A DNA stretch of 64,000 nt. It comes from Ruminococcaceae bacterium P7. Lineage in GTDB: Bacteria > Bacillota > Clostridia > Oscillospirales > Acutalibacteraceae. This document shows positions 19,142-28,595 of the stretch, in pieces (the stretch's first letter is position 1; every line of letters begins with the position of its first letter). Both the position numbers and the translations under genes were made by a program. The DNA is taken from the NCBI GenBank assembly GCA_900100595.1, contig FMUA01000003.1, positions 136,441-200,440 on the forward strand. The letters are read 5' to 3'. Below the pieces are notes generated by a model that saw only the letters and a program-made list of their open reading frames with translations, ran no database searches and was not told where the DNA came from.

Positions 19142-19744
19142 TTACTTGGAGTACAACTCAACGATGAGGTGTTCTTCAACGGGATAATCAATATCGTCTC
19201 TCTGGGGAAGAGCGACAACCTTGCCGCCGAGGAGGTTCTCGTCCTTCTCAAGCCACTTGGGAGTGAGCATGGAAGCGTTTTCGCCCTCAGCGATCGCCTT
19301 GAATCTGGTGGTGGAGCGGCTCTTCTCCTTAACGGTGATGACGTCGCCGACCTTTACGATATAGGAAGGAATGTTAACCTTCTTGCCGTTCACGGTGAAG
19401 TGAGCGTGGGAAACGAGCTGTCTTGCCTCACGGCGGGTAGCAGCGAGACCGAGTCTGAATACAACATTGTCAAGTCTGCGCTCAACAAGGGAGAGCAGCT
19501 CTTCACCGGTCTTGCCCTCAGCCTTTTCCGCCTTCTCATAGTAAGCGCGGAACTGCTTCTCGAGGATGCCGTAGATAAACTTTACCTTCTGCTTCTCGGT
19601 GAGCTGCAGGCTGTATTCGCTCTTCTTTCTTCTCATTTTGCCGCCGGGATTTCTGTTTGAAGTTTTCTTGCTATAACCCATAACGGCGGGTGACAGGCCG
19701 AGCGCTCTGCAACGCTTTGCAATCGGCTGCATATTTTTAGCCAT
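19142..19744 (-). CDS. rpsD: Ribosomal protein S4
   Basis: 200 residues. The N-terminus lacks the zinc-binding Cys cluster (the non-zinc form), and the S4 RNA-binding domain is at about 93-150 (RRLDNVVFRLGLAATRREARQLVSH region). S4 starts 30S assembly and in many bacteria represses its own operon. Here rpsD sits in the alpha operon between rpsK and rpoA, which places it to regulate rpsM-rplQ through the folded gap before rpsM. Confidence 0.97.
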   Translation of the reverse strand: MAKNMQPIAKRCRALGLSPAVMGYSKKTSNRNPGGKMRRKKSEYSLQLTEKQKVKFIYGILEKQFRAYYEKAEKAEGKTGEELLSLVERRLDNVVFRLGLAATRREARQLVSHAHFTVNGKKVNIPSYIVKVGDVITVKEKSRSTTRFKAIAEGENASMLTPKWLEKDENLLGGKVVALPQRDDIDYPVEEHLIVELYSK

Positions 19745-19767
19745 AGAAATATCCTCCTTAAATTATA

Positions 19768-20166
19768 CTATACACGTCTTCTCTTGGGAGGACGGCATCC
19801 GTTGTGAGGAATGGGAGTAACGTCTTTGATCATCGTTACCTCAAGACCTGCTGTCTGCAGTGCGCGGATCGCAGCTTCTCTTCCCTGTCCGGGTCCCTTT
19901 ACGTATACCTCAACGTATTTCATGCCGTGCTCCATCGCAGCTCTTGCAGCGGTCTCAGCAGCGGACTGAGCGGCGAAGGGAGTGGACTTCTTGGAACCTC
20001 TGAAGCCGAGCTCGCCTGCGCTTGCCCACGAAACAGCGTTGCCCTGTGTATCGGAAATCGTAACGATTGTGTTGTTGAATGTTGACTGGATATGCGCTGC
20101 GCCTTTTTCGATGTGCTTACGCTCACGACGACGGCGGATAACCTTCTTACCCTTTGGTGCTGCCAT
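19768..20166 (-). CDS. rpsK: Ribosomal protein S11
   Basis: 132 residues. The Lys/Arg-rich N-terminus ([12 protein letters not shown]) and the C-terminal [12 protein letters not shown] end are diagnostic. It lies on the 30S platform at the E site. 12 bp separate it from rpsM. Normal length and complete. Confidence 0.97.
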   Translation of the reverse strand: MAAPKGKKVIRRRRERKHIEKGAAHIQSTFNNTIVTISDTQGNAVSWASAGELGFRGSKKSTPFAAQSAAETAARAAMEHGMKYVEVYVKGPGQGREAAIRALQTAGLEVTMIKDVTPIPHNGCRPPKRRRV

Positions 20167-20178
20167 AGTCGTACCTCC

Positions 20179-20547
20179 TTACTTCTTCTTGTTGGCCATG
20201 GTCTTACGGGGACCCTTGCGGGTACGGGCGTTCGTCTTGGAACGCTGACCTCTTACGGGCAGTCCCTTTCTGTGACGTACACCGCGGTAACATCCGATAT
20301 CGATGAGTCTCTTGATATCATAAGCGATGTCACGGCGAAGGTCACCTTCTACACGGCAGTTGTGCTCGATGTACTCTCTGAGCTTTGAAACATCTTCCTC
20401 TGTCAAATCTCTGACACGAGTGTCAGGATTTACACCTGTTGCAGCAATAATGTCTGTTGCAGTTTTACGTCCGATACCGAAGATATAGGTGAGACCGATC
20501 TCAACTCTCTTGTCTCTCGGTAAGTCAACACCTGCTATACGAGCCAT
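20179..20547 (-). CDS. rpsM: Ribosomal protein S13
   Basis: 122 residues: [14 protein letters not shown] start, helix-hairpin-helix-like GIGRKTA near 25-31, and a basic tail ending [11 protein letters not shown]. It forms contacts of the 30S head with tRNA and with L5. Its ATG is preceded by GGAGGTGC and by a 172-nt folded gap that may carry an S4-binding regulatory RNA. Confidence 0.97.
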   Translation of the reverse strand: MARIAGVDLPRDKRVEIGLTYIFGIGRKTATDIIAATGVNPDTRVRDLTEEDVSKLREYIEHNCRVEGDLRRDIAYDIKRLIDIGCYRGVRHRKGLPVRGQRSKTNARTRKGPRKTMANKKK

Positions 20548-20719
20548 TCAGTTGCACCTCCATATTTAATAAAAAGTAATAGTTAAAAATCGCTTGCGGC
20601 TGCGGCAGCCGCAGAAAATCGTTTCCGCGTCAATCGAATCCCGCCTTGAGAAATGCGGCAGCTTCGCCGCGAAAACGTGCACCGGGCTTTACCTCAAAGG
20701 TAAAGAACGCGAAATAAAA
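20548..20719 (-). promoter_or_regulatory. Folded 172-nt gap rpmJ-rpsM, candidate S4 leader
   Basis: Minus-strand hairpins: CTTTACC-TTTG-AGGTAAAG-type (20700-20680 region), GCGGCGAAGCTGCCGC, and a long GCGGCTGC/GCAGCCGC stem (20614-20592 region) followed by AAGCGATTTTT. Neighbouring gaps in this operon are 0-30 nt. S4-controlled leaders before rpsM are known in E. coli, and Clostridia-type S4 leaders have been described; identity with either is inferred from position. Confidence 0.5.
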
Positions 20720-20833
20720 TTAACCCTGGCGCTGCTTGTGCTTGGGGTTGTCGCAGATAACGAGAATCTTGCCTTTTCTCTTGATTACCTTGCACTTGTC
20801 GCACATTTTCTTTACTGAAGGTCTGACTTTCAC
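20720..20833 (-). CDS. rpmJ: Ribosomal protein L36, zinc type
   Basis: 37 residues, read directly from sequence, with a GTG start giving [20 protein letters not shown]. An in-frame ATG three codons upstream sits too close to the ribosome site AAAGGA. Zinc ligands are C11, C14, C27 and H32 (CDKC...CDNPKH), so it is the C+ form. Between infA and rpsM as in most bacteria. Confidence 0.95.
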   Translation of the reverse strand: MKVRPSVKKMCDKCKVIKRKGKILVICDNPKHKQRQG

Positions 20834-20870
20834 TTGAATCATTCCTTTCTGTCGTCAATCTGTGTGTTGA

Positions 20871-21089
20871 TCACTTGCTTCTCCAAGTAATCCTGCCTCT
20901 GGTCAGGTCGTAGGGAGACATCTCCACCGTGACCTTGTCGCCCGGCAAAATGCGAATGAAGTTCATCCTCAGCTTGCCTGAAATCACAGCTAAAATCACG
21001 TGACCGTTGGGAAGCTCAACCTTGAACTGAGCGTTGGGAAGCGCTTCTCTGACGATACCTTCTACTTCAATGACATCCTGCTTTGACAT
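20871..21089 (-). CDS. infA: Translation initiation factor IF-1
   Basis: 72 residues, exact family length. An S1-like OB fold with [19 protein letters not shown] at the start and [18 protein letters not shown] near the end. It binds the 30S A site with IF-2 and IF-3. One base separates its start from the stop of the KOW-protein gene, so the two are translationally linked. Confidence 0.97.
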   Translation of the reverse strand: MSKQDVIEVEGIVREALPNAQFKVELPNGHVILAVISGKLRMNFIRILPGDKVTVEMSPYDLTRGRITWRSK

Positions 21090-21090
21090 A

Positions 21091-21330
21091 TTAACCTCCG
21101 TTGAATTCGCGTAAAATCTGTTTGATTTTCGGATTGGTTTCCAATGAACCCTGATGCACCGTTTTGGTCGGCGCGAGGTGAATCAGCTTCTTGCGCTTGG
21201 GGTGTTCGACCCTGCGCCGTCTGCCGTCGGCGATCAACGCGTAACCGCCCTGAATTTCCAGAATCACAAGGAACTTGCCCTTGTCTCTGCCCGCCTTCGC
21301 CCGCACGACCATTCCCTTTTCAAAATCCAT
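21091..21330 (-). CDS. KOW-domain, L14e-like RNA-binding protein
   Basis: 79 residues. The KOW motif is at the start ([19 protein letters not shown], residues 6-24), followed by a basic [12 protein letters not shown] stretch near 37-48. Such small L14e/KOW proteins sit between map and infA in many Clostridia and are annotated as RNA-binding. Binding of rRNA or ribosomes is plausible; no experiment is known to me. It overlaps neither neighbour but is tightly packed between them. Confidence 0.8.
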   Translation of the reverse strand: MDFEKGMVVRAKAGRDKGKFLVILEIQGGYALIADGRRRRVEHPKRKKLIHLAPTKTVHQGSLETNPKIKQILREFNGG

Positions 21331-21338
21331 ATGCCACC

Positions 21339-22091
21339 TCAGTCACATACGGTCAGAATACGGGGACCGTCGGGGGTTATCGCGACAGTATGCTCAAAAT
21401 GAGCGGAAAGCTTTCCGTCAACTGTCTTGACGGTCCACTTGTCGGGCATCACCTTCACATGGAAGGAGCCCTCATTCACCATAGGTTCAATGGCGATTGT
21501 CATTCCGGGGAGCAGCTTCAGTCCCCGATGGGGTGTACCGTAGTTAGGTACGCTTGGGTCCTCGTGCAAATTCGCACCTACGCCGTGGCCGACATAATTT
21601 CGTACCACCGAGTAACTGCGAGCTTCGACATACCTTTGAACCGCGGAGCCGATGTCTCCGATACGGTTACCGACGGTTGCCTGCTTAATTCCCTCATACA
21701 GGCTCTCCCTCGTGGCGTCCAGCAATTTTCGCGCATTGTCGCTGATCTTGCCGCAGGCGTAGGTATAGGCGTTGTCGCCGTGATAGCCCTTATAAAAGGC
21801 TCCGACGTCGACGCTTACGATATCGCCTTCACGAAGGATGGTATATTTGTCTGGTATGCCATGGATGACCACGTTGTTTACGGAAATACACGCACTCGCG
21901 GGAAAACCGCCGTAACCGAGAAACGAGGGAGCAGCTCCCTGTTTCTCGATATAGTGGCGGATAATGGTGTCTATTTCGAGGGTCGAAACGCCGGGGCGTA
22001 TCGCCTCTCCCGCAACGCGTAACGCCTCCGCAGAGATGCGGCAGGCGTCTTTCATCACTGAAAGCTCCCGCGCTGTTTTGATTTGCACCAT
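21339..22091 (-). CDS. map: Methionine aminopeptidase type I
   Basis: 250 residues. Metal ligands are visible in order: D in VSVDVGAFYKGYHGD near 92 and 103, H in GHGVGANLHEDP near 168, E in AIEPMVNEGS near 201, and a final E near 234 in SAHFEHT. It removes the initiator Met from nascent chains with two divalent metals. It lacks the N-terminal zinc extension. Two bases separate it from adk. Confidence 0.96.
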   Translation of the reverse strand: MVQIKTARELSVMKDACRISAEALRVAGEAIRPGVSTLEIDTIIRHYIEKQGAAPSFLGYGGFPASACISVNNVVIHGIPDKYTILREGDIVSVDVGAFYKGYHGDNAYTYACGKISDNARKLLDATRESLYEGIKQATVGNRIGDIGSAVQRYVEARSYSVVRNYVGHGVGANLHEDPSVPNYGTPHRGLKLLPGMTIAIEPMVNEGSFHVKVMPDKWTVKTVDGKLSAHFEHTVAITPDGPRILTVCD

Positions 22092-22093
22092 GC

Positions 22094-22726
22094 TTAAGCC
22101 TCGATCGCCTTGAGTACAGCCTCGGTAGTCGCGGCTACAGTGCTCTGACCCACTACGTTCACAAGCTTGCCCTGCTTACGGTAGTAGTCAGCGAGAGGCT
22201 CGGTCTCTTTGTGATACACAGCGAGACGTGCGAGCACGGTGTCGGGGTGGTCGTCCTTGCGCTGAACAAGGGTGCCGCCGCAATCGTCGCAAACCCCATC
22301 CTTCGCGGGCTTTAAGCTCTCGATGTGATAAGGTCTGCCGCAATTTTCGCAGACACGGCGTCCGGACATACGTCTGGTGATGACTTCGTCAGCGACGTCG
22401 ATGTTGATGACGTACTGGATGTCAACGCCCATGGCGTCCAGAGCCTCGGCCTGAGGAATGGTTCTCGGGAAGCCGTCAAGGATGAATCCCTTCTTGCAGT
22501 CGTCCTCGCTCAGTCTTTCCTTCACGATGCCGATGACTACCTCGTCGGGAACCAGCTTGCCGTCGTCCATGTAGGACTTTGCCTTGAGACCCATTTCTGT
22601 GCCGTTTTTCAGCGCCTCACGGATCATGTTGCCGGTTGAAATTGTGGGAATACCAAAATGCTCGCAAAGTACAGCGGCTTGTGTGCCTTTTCCTGCACCC
22701 GGAGCGCCTAACATGATAATGTTCAT
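22094..22726 (-). CDS. adk: Adenylate kinase, zinc type
   Basis: 210 residues from the ATG at 22726 (MNIIMLGAPGAGKGTQ), chosen because GAGG lies 9 nt upstream; an in-frame TTG at 22750 next to the secY stop lacks a site. The P-loop GAPGAGKGT is at 7-15, and DGFPRT near 84. The LID holds CENCG and CDDCG pairs (about 128-151) that bind zinc, common in Gram-positives. Interconverts ATP+AMP and 2 ADP. Confidence 0.96.
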   Translation of the reverse strand: MNIIMLGAPGAGKGTQAAVLCEHFGIPTISTGNMIREALKNGTEMGLKAKSYMDDGKLVPDEVVIGIVKERLSEDDCKKGFILDGFPRTIPQAEALDAMGVDIQYVINIDVADEVITRRMSGRRVCENCGRPYHIESLKPAKDGVCDDCGGTLVQRKDDHPDTVLARLAVYHKETEPLADYYRKQGKLVNVVGQSTVAATTEAVLKAIEA

Positions 22727-22750
22727 AATATTATACCTCATTTTCAGCAA

Positions 22751-24118
22751 TTAGTCAAGAAAACCTTTGTAATGACGCATCATCATCTGTGACTCGAGCT
22801 GTTTTACAGTCTCAAGAGCGACACCGACGATAATGATGATGGAAGTACCGCCCATGGAAAGTCCGTGCATTCCTGTAGCCGCAGAGAAGACCAGGGGTAC
22901 AAGAGCGATAACCGAGAGGAACAGAGCGCCGATCAGGGTTACCCTCGAAAGGATATTCTTGATGTACGCCGCGGTGGGAGCGCCGGGTCTGATGCCGGGA
23001 ACCGTACCGTTGTTCGACTTGAGGTTGTTAGCCATTTCAACAGGGTTGTACTGAATGGTTGTATAGAAATAAGCGAACATCAAAATAAGGATAAAGTACA
23101 ATACAATATACAGCCAGTTGCTGGTGTTGAACGCGTCGAAGAACGCCTTCCAGAAGCCTTCCTTCACGTTGAGGAAGAGATTGATTGTACTCGGGATGGA
23201 GAGAATCGAGCTTGCGAAGATGATGGGGAGAACGCCGCCCAGCGCGACCTTGATGGGAAGGAAGCTGGACTGTCCGCCGTACATCTTTCTGCCGACGACT
23301 CTCTTTGCGTACTGAATGGGGATTCTTCTTTCGCTGTCCTGCATGAAGGTGATGAGCCAGATGATAGCGAGGAAGATGAGAACCCAAAGGATGACAAATA
23401 CGAAGAACTGTACCTGACCGCTGCCCTCGACGCCGGTGCCGAGACCCATCTGCCAGTAAGCAGCGAGTGTGCGGATGGTGACGGGAAGTCTTGCGACGAT
23501 ACCCGCAAACAGGAGCATGGAGATACCGTTTCCGATGCCGTACTTGTTGATCTGCTCGCCGAGCCACATCATCAGCGCGGTGCCCGCGGTGAACACGAGC
23601 ACGATAACGATGCCCGCGAATACCATCGAGAAGCCCTCGTTGTAAACGGTGATGTGCTTGCCGTAGTAGTCGCCCTCTACCTCGCAGATGGTGTTCTTGA
23701 GGTAGAAGAAGTAGGCGGTGCCCTGAATCAGACCGAGCGCTACGGTGACGTAACGCGTGATGGTGCCGATTTTGCGTCTGCCCGCCTCACCTTCCTTGGT
23801 GAGACGCTCAAGCGCGGGGATGGCTACGCAGAGAAGCTGGATAATAATCGAGCTGTTGATGTAGGGGGTGATACCCATTGCGAAGAGGGTCGCGTTGGAG
23901 AACGCGCCGCCCGAAAGGGTGTTCAGGTAGGCGATCATGTTCGAGCTGCCGCTGGTGAGATCGTTGGCGTTCGACATGACCGCGCCGAGAACGTTGTTAT
24001 CGAGGAACGGAACGGGGATGACCGAACCGATTCTGAATACAACAATAATCAAAAGGGTGAACAGAATCTTCTTCCGAAGGTCAGGGATGGACCAAGCGTT
24101 TTTAATGGTTTTTAACAC
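22751..24118 (-). CDS. secY: Preprotein translocase subunit SecY
   Basis: 455 residues with ten membrane helices in the expected spacing; the plug region and NSSIIIQLL segment near 87 are recognisable. GTG start, with AGGTGA 5 nt upstream lying in the end of rplO, whose stop abuts it. SecY forms the protein channel with SecE and SecG. Somewhat longer than E. coli SecY (443), mainly in one periplasmic-side loop near 145-165. Confidence 0.96.
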   Translation of the reverse strand: MLKTIKNAWSIPDLRKKILFTLLIIVVFRIGSVIPVPFLDNNVLGAVMSNANDLTSGSSNMIAYLNTLSGGAFSNATLFAMGITPYINSSIIIQLLCVAIPALERLTKEGEAGRRKIGTITRYVTVALGLIQGTAYFFYLKNTICEVEGDYYGKHITVYNEGFSMVFAGIVIVLVFTAGTALMMWLGEQINKYGIGNGISMLLFAGIVARLPVTIRTLAAYWQMGLGTGVEGSGQVQFFVFVILWVLIFLAIIWLITFMQDSERRIPIQYAKRVVGRKMYGGQSSFLPIKVALGGVLPIIFASSILSIPSTINLFLNVKEGFWKAFFDAFNTSNWLYIVLYFILILMFAYFYTTIQYNPVEMANNLKSNNGTVPGIRPGAPTAAYIKNILSRVTLIGALFLSVIALVPLVFSAATGMHGLSMGGTSIIIIVGVALETVKQLESQMMMRHYKGFLD

Positions 24119-24562
24119 TTAGATCACCTCTGCCTTTCCGCCGGCAGCTTCGATCGCCGCCTTTGCTGACTCGGAATAGGCAGATACCTTAACGGTGAGT
24201 TGTTTGTCTAATTTGCCGTTGCCGAGCACCTTTACAGCGTCAAAGCCGTTCTTGACAATGCCTGCCGCCTTGAGCGCCTCAAAATCAACGGTGTCGCCGT
24301 CGTTAAACTTTCTGTTCAGCACGCTGAGGTTAATCGCAACTACGTTTTTAGCAAAGATGTTGTTGAAACCTCTCTTAGGAACACGGCGCTGAAGAGGCAT
24401 CTGACCGCCTTCAAAGCCGGGACGGATGCTGCCGCCGGAACGGGCCTTCTGACCCTTCTGACCCTTGCCTGAGGTCTTACCCCAGCCGGAGCCGTGACCT
24501 CTGCCGATTCTCTTGGACTTCTTCTTGGAGCCCTCAACCGGTGAAAGTTCATGTAACTTCAT
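24119..24562 (-). CDS. rplO: Ribosomal protein L15
   Basis: 147 residues: [22 protein letters not shown] start and the Gly/Lys-rich N-terminal extension ([20 protein letters not shown]) that threads into the 50S, then the folded domain. Its stop abuts the secY GTG, so secY probably depends on coupling. Complete. Confidence 0.97.
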   Translation of the reverse strand: MKLHELSPVEGSKKKSKRIGRGHGSGWGKTSGKGQKGQKARSGGSIRPGFEGGQMPLQRRVPKRGFNNIFAKNVVAINLSVLNRKFNDGDTVDFEALKAAGIVKNGFDAVKVLGNGKLDKQLTVKVSAYSESAKAAIEAAGGKAEVI

Positions 24563-24580
24563 AAGTTCGCACCTCCTTGC

Positions 24581-24751
24581 TTACGCTTCACTAACCTCTA
24601 CGAGGTGAATGATTTTTGCTACCTTGCCCTTTGTTGAAGCGTTGTCGGGCTGTGTGGTAACATCGCCGATCTTCTTCAAGCCGAGCGCATGGGCGGTTGC
24701 AATCTGATCTTTCTTGGAGCCGATGAGGCTCTTTACTAACTTAATTGTCAT
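24581..24751 (-). CDS. rpmD: Ribosomal protein L30
   Basis: 56 residues, read directly from sequence: MTIKLVKSLIGSKKDQIATA... with the family's LGLKKIG motif near 24-30. A ribosome site GGAGATG-like sequence precedes the ATG. Between rpsE and rplO, the usual place. Minor variation: the conserved HxR of many L30 proteins is less clear here. Confidence 0.93.
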   Translation of the reverse strand: MTIKLVKSLIGSKKDQIATAHALGLKKIGDVTTQPDNASTKGKVAKIIHLVEVSEA

Positions 24752-24768
24752 CTCCTGCAGCCTCCCTA

Positions 24769-25266
24769 TTAAAGAATTTCCTTTACGGATTTGCCGCGGA
24801 TAGCAGCAACCTCCTCAGCGGTTCTGAGAGCGCCGAGGCCTGCGAGAGTTGCTCTTACAACGTTGCAGGGGTTGTTGGAGCGGAGAGCCTTTGTACGGAT
24901 ATCCTTGATGCCGACAGCCTCAACGACCGCACGGACGGGGCCACCTGCGATAACACCGGTACCGGGAGCGGCAGGCTTCATCAGAACTCTGCCCGCGCCG
25001 AACTCGCCGACGATCTCGTGAGGAATGGTGGTGCCTCTGAGAGCAACCTTCATCAGGTTCTTCTTGGCGTCCTCAATGCCCTTGCGGATCGCGTCGGGAA
25101 CTTCGCCCGCCTTGCCGATGCCGAAGCCGACAACGCCGTTGCCGTCGCCGACTACTACGAGAGCCGCGAACTTGAAGATACGTCCGCCCTTAACTGTCTT
25201 GGATACACGGTTAATGGTGACAACTCTCTCCTTTAACTCGCCTGTTACTTCTACTTTATTAGCCAA
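24769..25266 (-). CDS. rpsE: Ribosomal protein S5
   Basis: 165 residues. I start it at TTG 25266 ([16 protein letters not shown]), with AGGAGG 8 nt upstream; the frame extends to 25308, but that part overlaps rplR and lacks a site. The dsRNA-binding-like N-domain contains [26 protein letters not shown] sequence near 20-40, and the C-domain the [13 protein letters not shown] loop. It shapes decoding accuracy. Confidence 0.95.
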   Translation of the reverse strand: MANKVEVTGELKERVVTINRVSKTVKGGRIFKFAALVVVGDGNGVVGFGIGKAGEVPDAIRKGIEDAKKNLMKVALRGTTIPHEIVGEFGAGRVLMKPAAPGTGVIAGGPVRAVVEAVGIKDIRTKALRSNNPCNVVRATLAGLGALRTAEEVAAIRGKSVKEIL

Positions 25267-25285
25267 AGTGATTTCCTCCTGTTCC

Positions 25286-25645
25286 TTAGAAATTGAGGCC
25301 GCCCTCACGAGCGCCTTCGGCCAATTCTTTCACACGGCCGTGATAGATGTTGCCGCCTCTGTCGAATACGACGTCGGTGATATTCTTTTCCTTCGCACGC
25401 TCCGCGACGAGCTTGCCGACAGCTCTTGCTGCCTCTTTGTTTCCGCCGTTACCCGTGATGGTCTTGTCAAGGCTGGAAGCCTGGGCAAGTGTGACACCGG
25501 CTACGTCATCAATGATCTGAGCGTAGATGTTGTTGGTGGAGCGGAATACGCACAAACGGGGGCACTGAGCGGTACCGCTGATCTTAGCGCGGACTCTCTT
25601 GTGGCGCTTTGCGCGTGCCTTTTTTGTATCAGGTCTGCTTACCAT
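25286..25645 (-). CDS. rplR: Ribosomal protein L18
   Basis: 119 residues. The basic N-terminus ([16 protein letters not shown]) and the [17 protein letters not shown] segment are typical. It binds 5S rRNA in the central protuberance with L5. Ends GLNF as the family usually does. Confidence 0.97.
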   Translation of the reverse strand: MVSRPDTKKARAKRHKRVRAKISGTAQCPRLCVFRSTNNIYAQIIDDVAGVTLAQASSLDKTITGNGGNKEAARAVGKLVAERAKEKNITDVVFDRGGNIYHGRVKELAEGAREGGLNF

Positions 25646-25662
25646 AGTGATTCACTCCTTAC

Positions 25663-26205
25663 TTATTTGCCCTTACCGGCCTTGCCTTCCTTGCGGCGTA
25701 CATACTCGTCCACGTATCTGATACCCTTGCCCTTATACGGCTCAGGCGGACGCTTCTCTCTGATCTCGGCAGCAAACTGACCAACCTTTTGCTTGTCAAT
25801 GCCGATGACCTTGATGGTGTTGGGATCCGGAACCTCAAGCTTGATGTCTGCGGTATCCTCAACGATGACCTGGTGAGAGTAGCCCAGGTTCATGACGCAC
25901 TTGTTGCCCTGCTTCTGAACACGGTAACCAACGCCGTTGACCTTCAGCACCTTGACATAGCCGTCCGTCACACCGACTACCATGTTGTGGATCAGTGTTC
26001 TGGTCAGACCATGCAGGGAGCGATTCATTTTGCTGTCATCGGGTCTGCTGACCTCGATGGCGTTGTCCTTGACCTCAACGGTCATGGCGGGGTTGAAGCT
26101 GTAGCTCAGCTCGCCCTTGCCGCCCTTAACGGTGATAACGCTGCCGTCGACCTTTACGTCAACGCCCGCGGGAATATTTATCGGTTTTCTTCCAATTCGA
26201 GACAT
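25663..26205 (-). CDS. rplF: Ribosomal protein L6
   Basis: 180 residues, two tandem L6 folds: [19 protein letters not shown] start and the C-terminal signature [29 protein letters not shown] end. It lies near the sarcin-ricin loop. Normal length. Confidence 0.97.
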   Translation of the reverse strand: MSRIGRKPINIPAGVDVKVDGSVITVKGGKGELSYSFNPAMTVEVKDNAIEVSRPDDSKMNRSLHGLTRTLIHNMVVGVTDGYVKVLKVNGVGYRVQKQGNKCVMNLGYSHQVIVEDTADIKLEVPDPNTIKVIGIDKQKVGQFAAEIREKRPPEPYKGKGIRYVDEYVRRKEGKAGKGK

Positions 26206-26220
26206 GATCGCACCTCCTTC

Positions 26221-26619
26221 TTACCAAATGTAAGCGAGAACCTCGCCGCCTACGTTCTGACGTCTAGCCTCGCGGTCAGTCATAACACCCTTGGAGGTGG
26301 AGATGATCGCAACGCCGAGACCCTTCATAACCTTGGGCATATCCTCTGCATTACTGTAAATTCTCAAGCCGGGCTTGGAAACGCGGCGGAGACCTGTGAT
26401 AACGGGTCTTTTGCCCTCAAGGTACTTGAGAGTGACCTTGATGATGCCCTGCTTGCCGTCCTCGATTACCGTGAAGCTCTTGATGTAGCCCTCGTCCAGA
26501 AGAATCTGACAAATAGACTTCTTCAGATTGGAAGCGGGGATCTCTACAGAGTCGTGCTTCGCCGCGTTCGCGTTGCGGATGCGGGTCAGTAAATCTGCTA
26601 TTGTATCTGTAATCTGCAT
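26221..26619 (-). CDS. rpsH: Ribosomal protein S8
   Basis: 132 residues: [17 protein letters not shown] start and the C-terminal signature [20 protein letters not shown]. It binds the central domain of 16S rRNA; in E. coli it represses the spc operon. No obvious S8 target hairpin was identified here. Confidence 0.97.
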   Translation of the reverse strand: MQITDTIADLLTRIRNANAAKHDSVEIPASNLKKSICQILLDEGYIKSFTVIEDGKQGIIKVTLKYLEGKRPVITGLRRVSKPGLRIYSNAEDMPKVMKGLGVAIISTSKGVMTDREARRQNVGGEVLAYIW

Positions 26620-26633
26620 TACCTTATTCCTCC

Positions 26634-26819
26634 TTACCAGCTTGCTTTCTTCACGCCCGGAATCTCGCCCTTGTAGGCAAGCTCACGGAAGCAAATACGA
26701 CAAATACCATACTTGCGGAGGTAGGCGTGTGGTCTACCGCAGATGTTACATCTTGAGTACTCTCTTGTGGAGAACTTCTGCTTTCTCTGCTGCTTAACTT
26801 TCATCGCTGTCTTAGCCAC
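26634..26819 (-). CDS. rpsN: Ribosomal protein S14, zinc type (S14p/S29e)
   Basis: 61 residues, the short zinc-binding form also called RpsZ: CNIC at about 24-27 and CRIC near 40-43, ending KKASW. Typical of Gram-positives. It packs in the 30S head. RBS GGAGG precedes the ATG. Confidence 0.97.
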   Translation of the reverse strand: MAKTAMKVKQQRKQKFSTREYSRCNICGRPHAYLRKYGICRICFRELAYKGEIPGVKKASW

Positions 26820-26831
26820 AACAATCCCTCC

Positions 26832-27371
26832 TTACTTTGAAAACGGAGCGCCCATGAGCGTAAGGAGCTCGCGAGCCTCTTCGTCTGTGGTTGCGGTCGT
26901 AACAAAGCAGATGTCCATACCGCGAACCTTGTCAATCTTGTCATAGTCAATCTCAGGGAAGATGAGCTGCTCCTTGAGGCCCATGTTGTAGTTGCCGCGG
27001 CCGTCAAAGGAGTTGGGGTTGATGCCTCTGAAGTCGCGGACTCTGGGGAGAGCGACGTTGAAGAAGCGATCGAGGAACTCATACATTCTCTCGCCTCTCA
27101 GCGTAACCTTTACGCCGATGGGCATGCCTTCTCTGAGCTTGAAGTTCGCAACGCTCTTTCTGGCGTGGCAAACGAGGGGCTTCTGGCCGGTGATGGCAGC
27201 GAGGTCCTTGCTGATGGCGTCGATCGCCTTCGCATTCTCTCTCGCCTCACCTGCGCCTACGTTGACAACGATCTTGTCAAGCTTGGGAATCTGCATGGTG
27301 CTCTTGTAGGAGAACTTTTTCATAAGAGCAGGGGCAACTTCTTTAATGTAATAATCCTTCAGTCTTGCCAT
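26832..27371 (-). CDS. rplE: Ribosomal protein L5
   Basis: 179 residues: start [25 protein letters not shown] near 34, [11 protein letters not shown] near 148 and the C-terminal MGAPFSK. It binds 5S rRNA and touches S13 across the subunit interface. Confidence 0.97.
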   Translation of the reverse strand: MARLKDYYIKEVAPALMKKFSYKSTMQIPKLDKIVVNVGAGEARENAKAIDAISKDLAAITGQKPLVCHARKSVANFKLREGMPIGVKVTLRGERMYEFLDRFFNVALPRVRDFRGINPNSFDGRGNYNMGLKEQLIFPEIDYDKIDKVRGMDICFVTTATTDEEARELLTLMGAPFSK

Positions 27372-27385
27372 TTCTTACTTCCTCC

Positions 27386-27703
27386 TTAAAGCGTCTCGCC
27401 GCACTTGGCGCAGATTCTGCCCTTGGAGCCGTCCTCATAGATCTTATGAGCAACTCTTGTGGGCTTTTTGCAGCGGGGGCAGTAGATCTGAACCTTGGAA
27501 GCGTACATAGCGCCCTCAGCCTTGATGATGCCGCCCTGCTCGCCCATCTTTCTGGGCTTTACGTGCTTGGATACCATATTGACTTTCTCTACGATAACCT
27601 TGCCTTCCTTGGGGCTGACGGCCATGACCTGACCCTTTTTGCCCTTGTCCTTACCGCTGATTACGATAACGGTGTCGCCTGTCTTTACATGAACTTTACT
27701 CAT
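27386..27703 (-). CDS. rplX: Ribosomal protein L24
   Basis: 105 residues. KOW motif near the start (GDTVIVISGKDKGKKGQV, 7-24), then a KHVKPRKMGEQGGI segment. Two CxxC pairs (CPRC near 75 and CAKC near 98) suggest a bound zinc, a trait of some L24 proteins. An early 50S assembly initiator. Confidence 0.97.
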   Translation of the reverse strand: MSKVHVKTGDTVIVISGKDKGKKGQVMAVSPKEGKVIVEKVNMVSKHVKPRKMGEQGGIIKAEGAMYASKVQIYCPRCKKPTRVAHKIYEDGSKGRICAKCGETL

Positions 27704-27716
27704 TGTGACACCTCCA

Positions 27717-28085
27717 TTAAAGTACTTCCGGAGCGAGAGAGAGGATCTTCATGAAATCCTTGTCGCGAAGCTCTCTGGCTACGGGTCCGAAGATACGAGT
27801 GCCGCGGGGGTTCTTATCTTCCTTTACAATAACTGCTGCGTTCTCGTCAAAACGGATGTAGGTTCCGTCCTCACGTCTGACGCCCTTTGCGGAGCGTACA
27901 ACCACAGCTCTTACAACGTCGCCCTTCTTAACAACGCCGCCGGGCGCTGCTTTTTTAACCGAAGCAACGATAATATCGCCAATGTTGGCATATCTCCTGC
28001 CGGTACCGCCGAGTACACGAATGCACATAAGTTCCTTTGCGCCGGTGTTGTCGGCAACCTTGAGGATAGTTTGCTGCTGAATCAC
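27717..28085 (-). CDS. rplN: Ribosomal protein L14
   Basis: 122 residues, exact family length: [21 protein letters not shown] start and the [33 protein letters not shown] C-terminus. It lies at the subunit interface and is the RsfS target. Complete. Confidence 0.97.
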   Translation of the reverse strand: MIQQQTILKVADNTGAKELMCIRVLGGTGRRYANIGDIIVASVKKAAPGGVVKKGDVVRAVVVRSAKGVRREDGTYIRFDENAAVIVKEDKNPRGTRIFGPVARELRDKDFMKILSLAPEVL

Positions 28086-28119
28086 AGTCGATTCCTCCTT
28101 TAATTCTAGGTCGCTAAAC

Positions 28120-28377
28120 TTATTTAGCCTTCTCTACGATCTCGACGAGTCTCCATCTCTTATCCTTGGAAAGAGGACGGGTCTCCATAATCTTCACGCG
28201 ATCGCCCTTGCCGCACTCGTTGTTTTCGTCGTGAGCCTTGAAGCGAACGGTTCTCTTGACAATCTTGTTGTAAAGCTTGTGCTTTACGCTGTCCTCAACC
28301 GCAACAACGATGGTCTTGTCCATCTTGTCGGACACAACCTTGCCGATAACGGTCTTTCTCATATTTCTTTCACTCAC
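28120..28377 (-). CDS. rpsQ: Ribosomal protein S17
   Basis: 85 residues, OB fold: [22 protein letters not shown] near 6-27 and the [23 protein letters not shown] end. It binds 16S helices 7 and 11. Gene order rpmC-rpsQ-rplN is the usual one. Confidence 0.97.
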   Translation of the reverse strand: MSERNMRKTVIGKVVSDKMDKTIVVAVEDSVKHKLYNKIVKRTVRFKAHDENNECGKGDRVKIMETRPLSKDKRWRLVEIVEKAK

Positions 28378-28394
28378 TGTTACGTCCTCCTCTC

Positions 28395-28595
28395 TTAGGC
28401 TTCGCCGCTCAGCTCACGCTGACGAAGGATGGTCGACACTCTGGCGATATCCTTCTTGACGGCACCGATTCTTGATGAGTTTTCGAGCTGATTAACAGCA
28501 AGCTGGAAACGAAGGTTGAAAAGCTCTTCCTTGAGCTCTGTGAGCTTTCTCTGAAGCTCCTCAACTGACAGCTCTCTGAGTTCTGATGCTTTCAT
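28395..28595 (-). CDS. rpmC: Ribosomal protein L29
   Basis: 66 residues: helical hairpin starting [18 protein letters not shown], with the conserved NLRFQLA near 27-33 and the [12 protein letters not shown] end. It surrounds the peptide exit and docks trigger factor and SRP. Its ATG overlaps the rplP stop by one base. Confidence 0.97.
   Translation of the reverse strand: MKASELRELSVEELQRKLTELKEELFNLRFQLAVNQLENSSRIGAVKKDIARVSTILRQRELSGEA

Noticed and set aside
22865..24115. 416-aa frame opposite secY
   Set aside because: Charged, unstructured shadow of a recognised membrane-protein gene.
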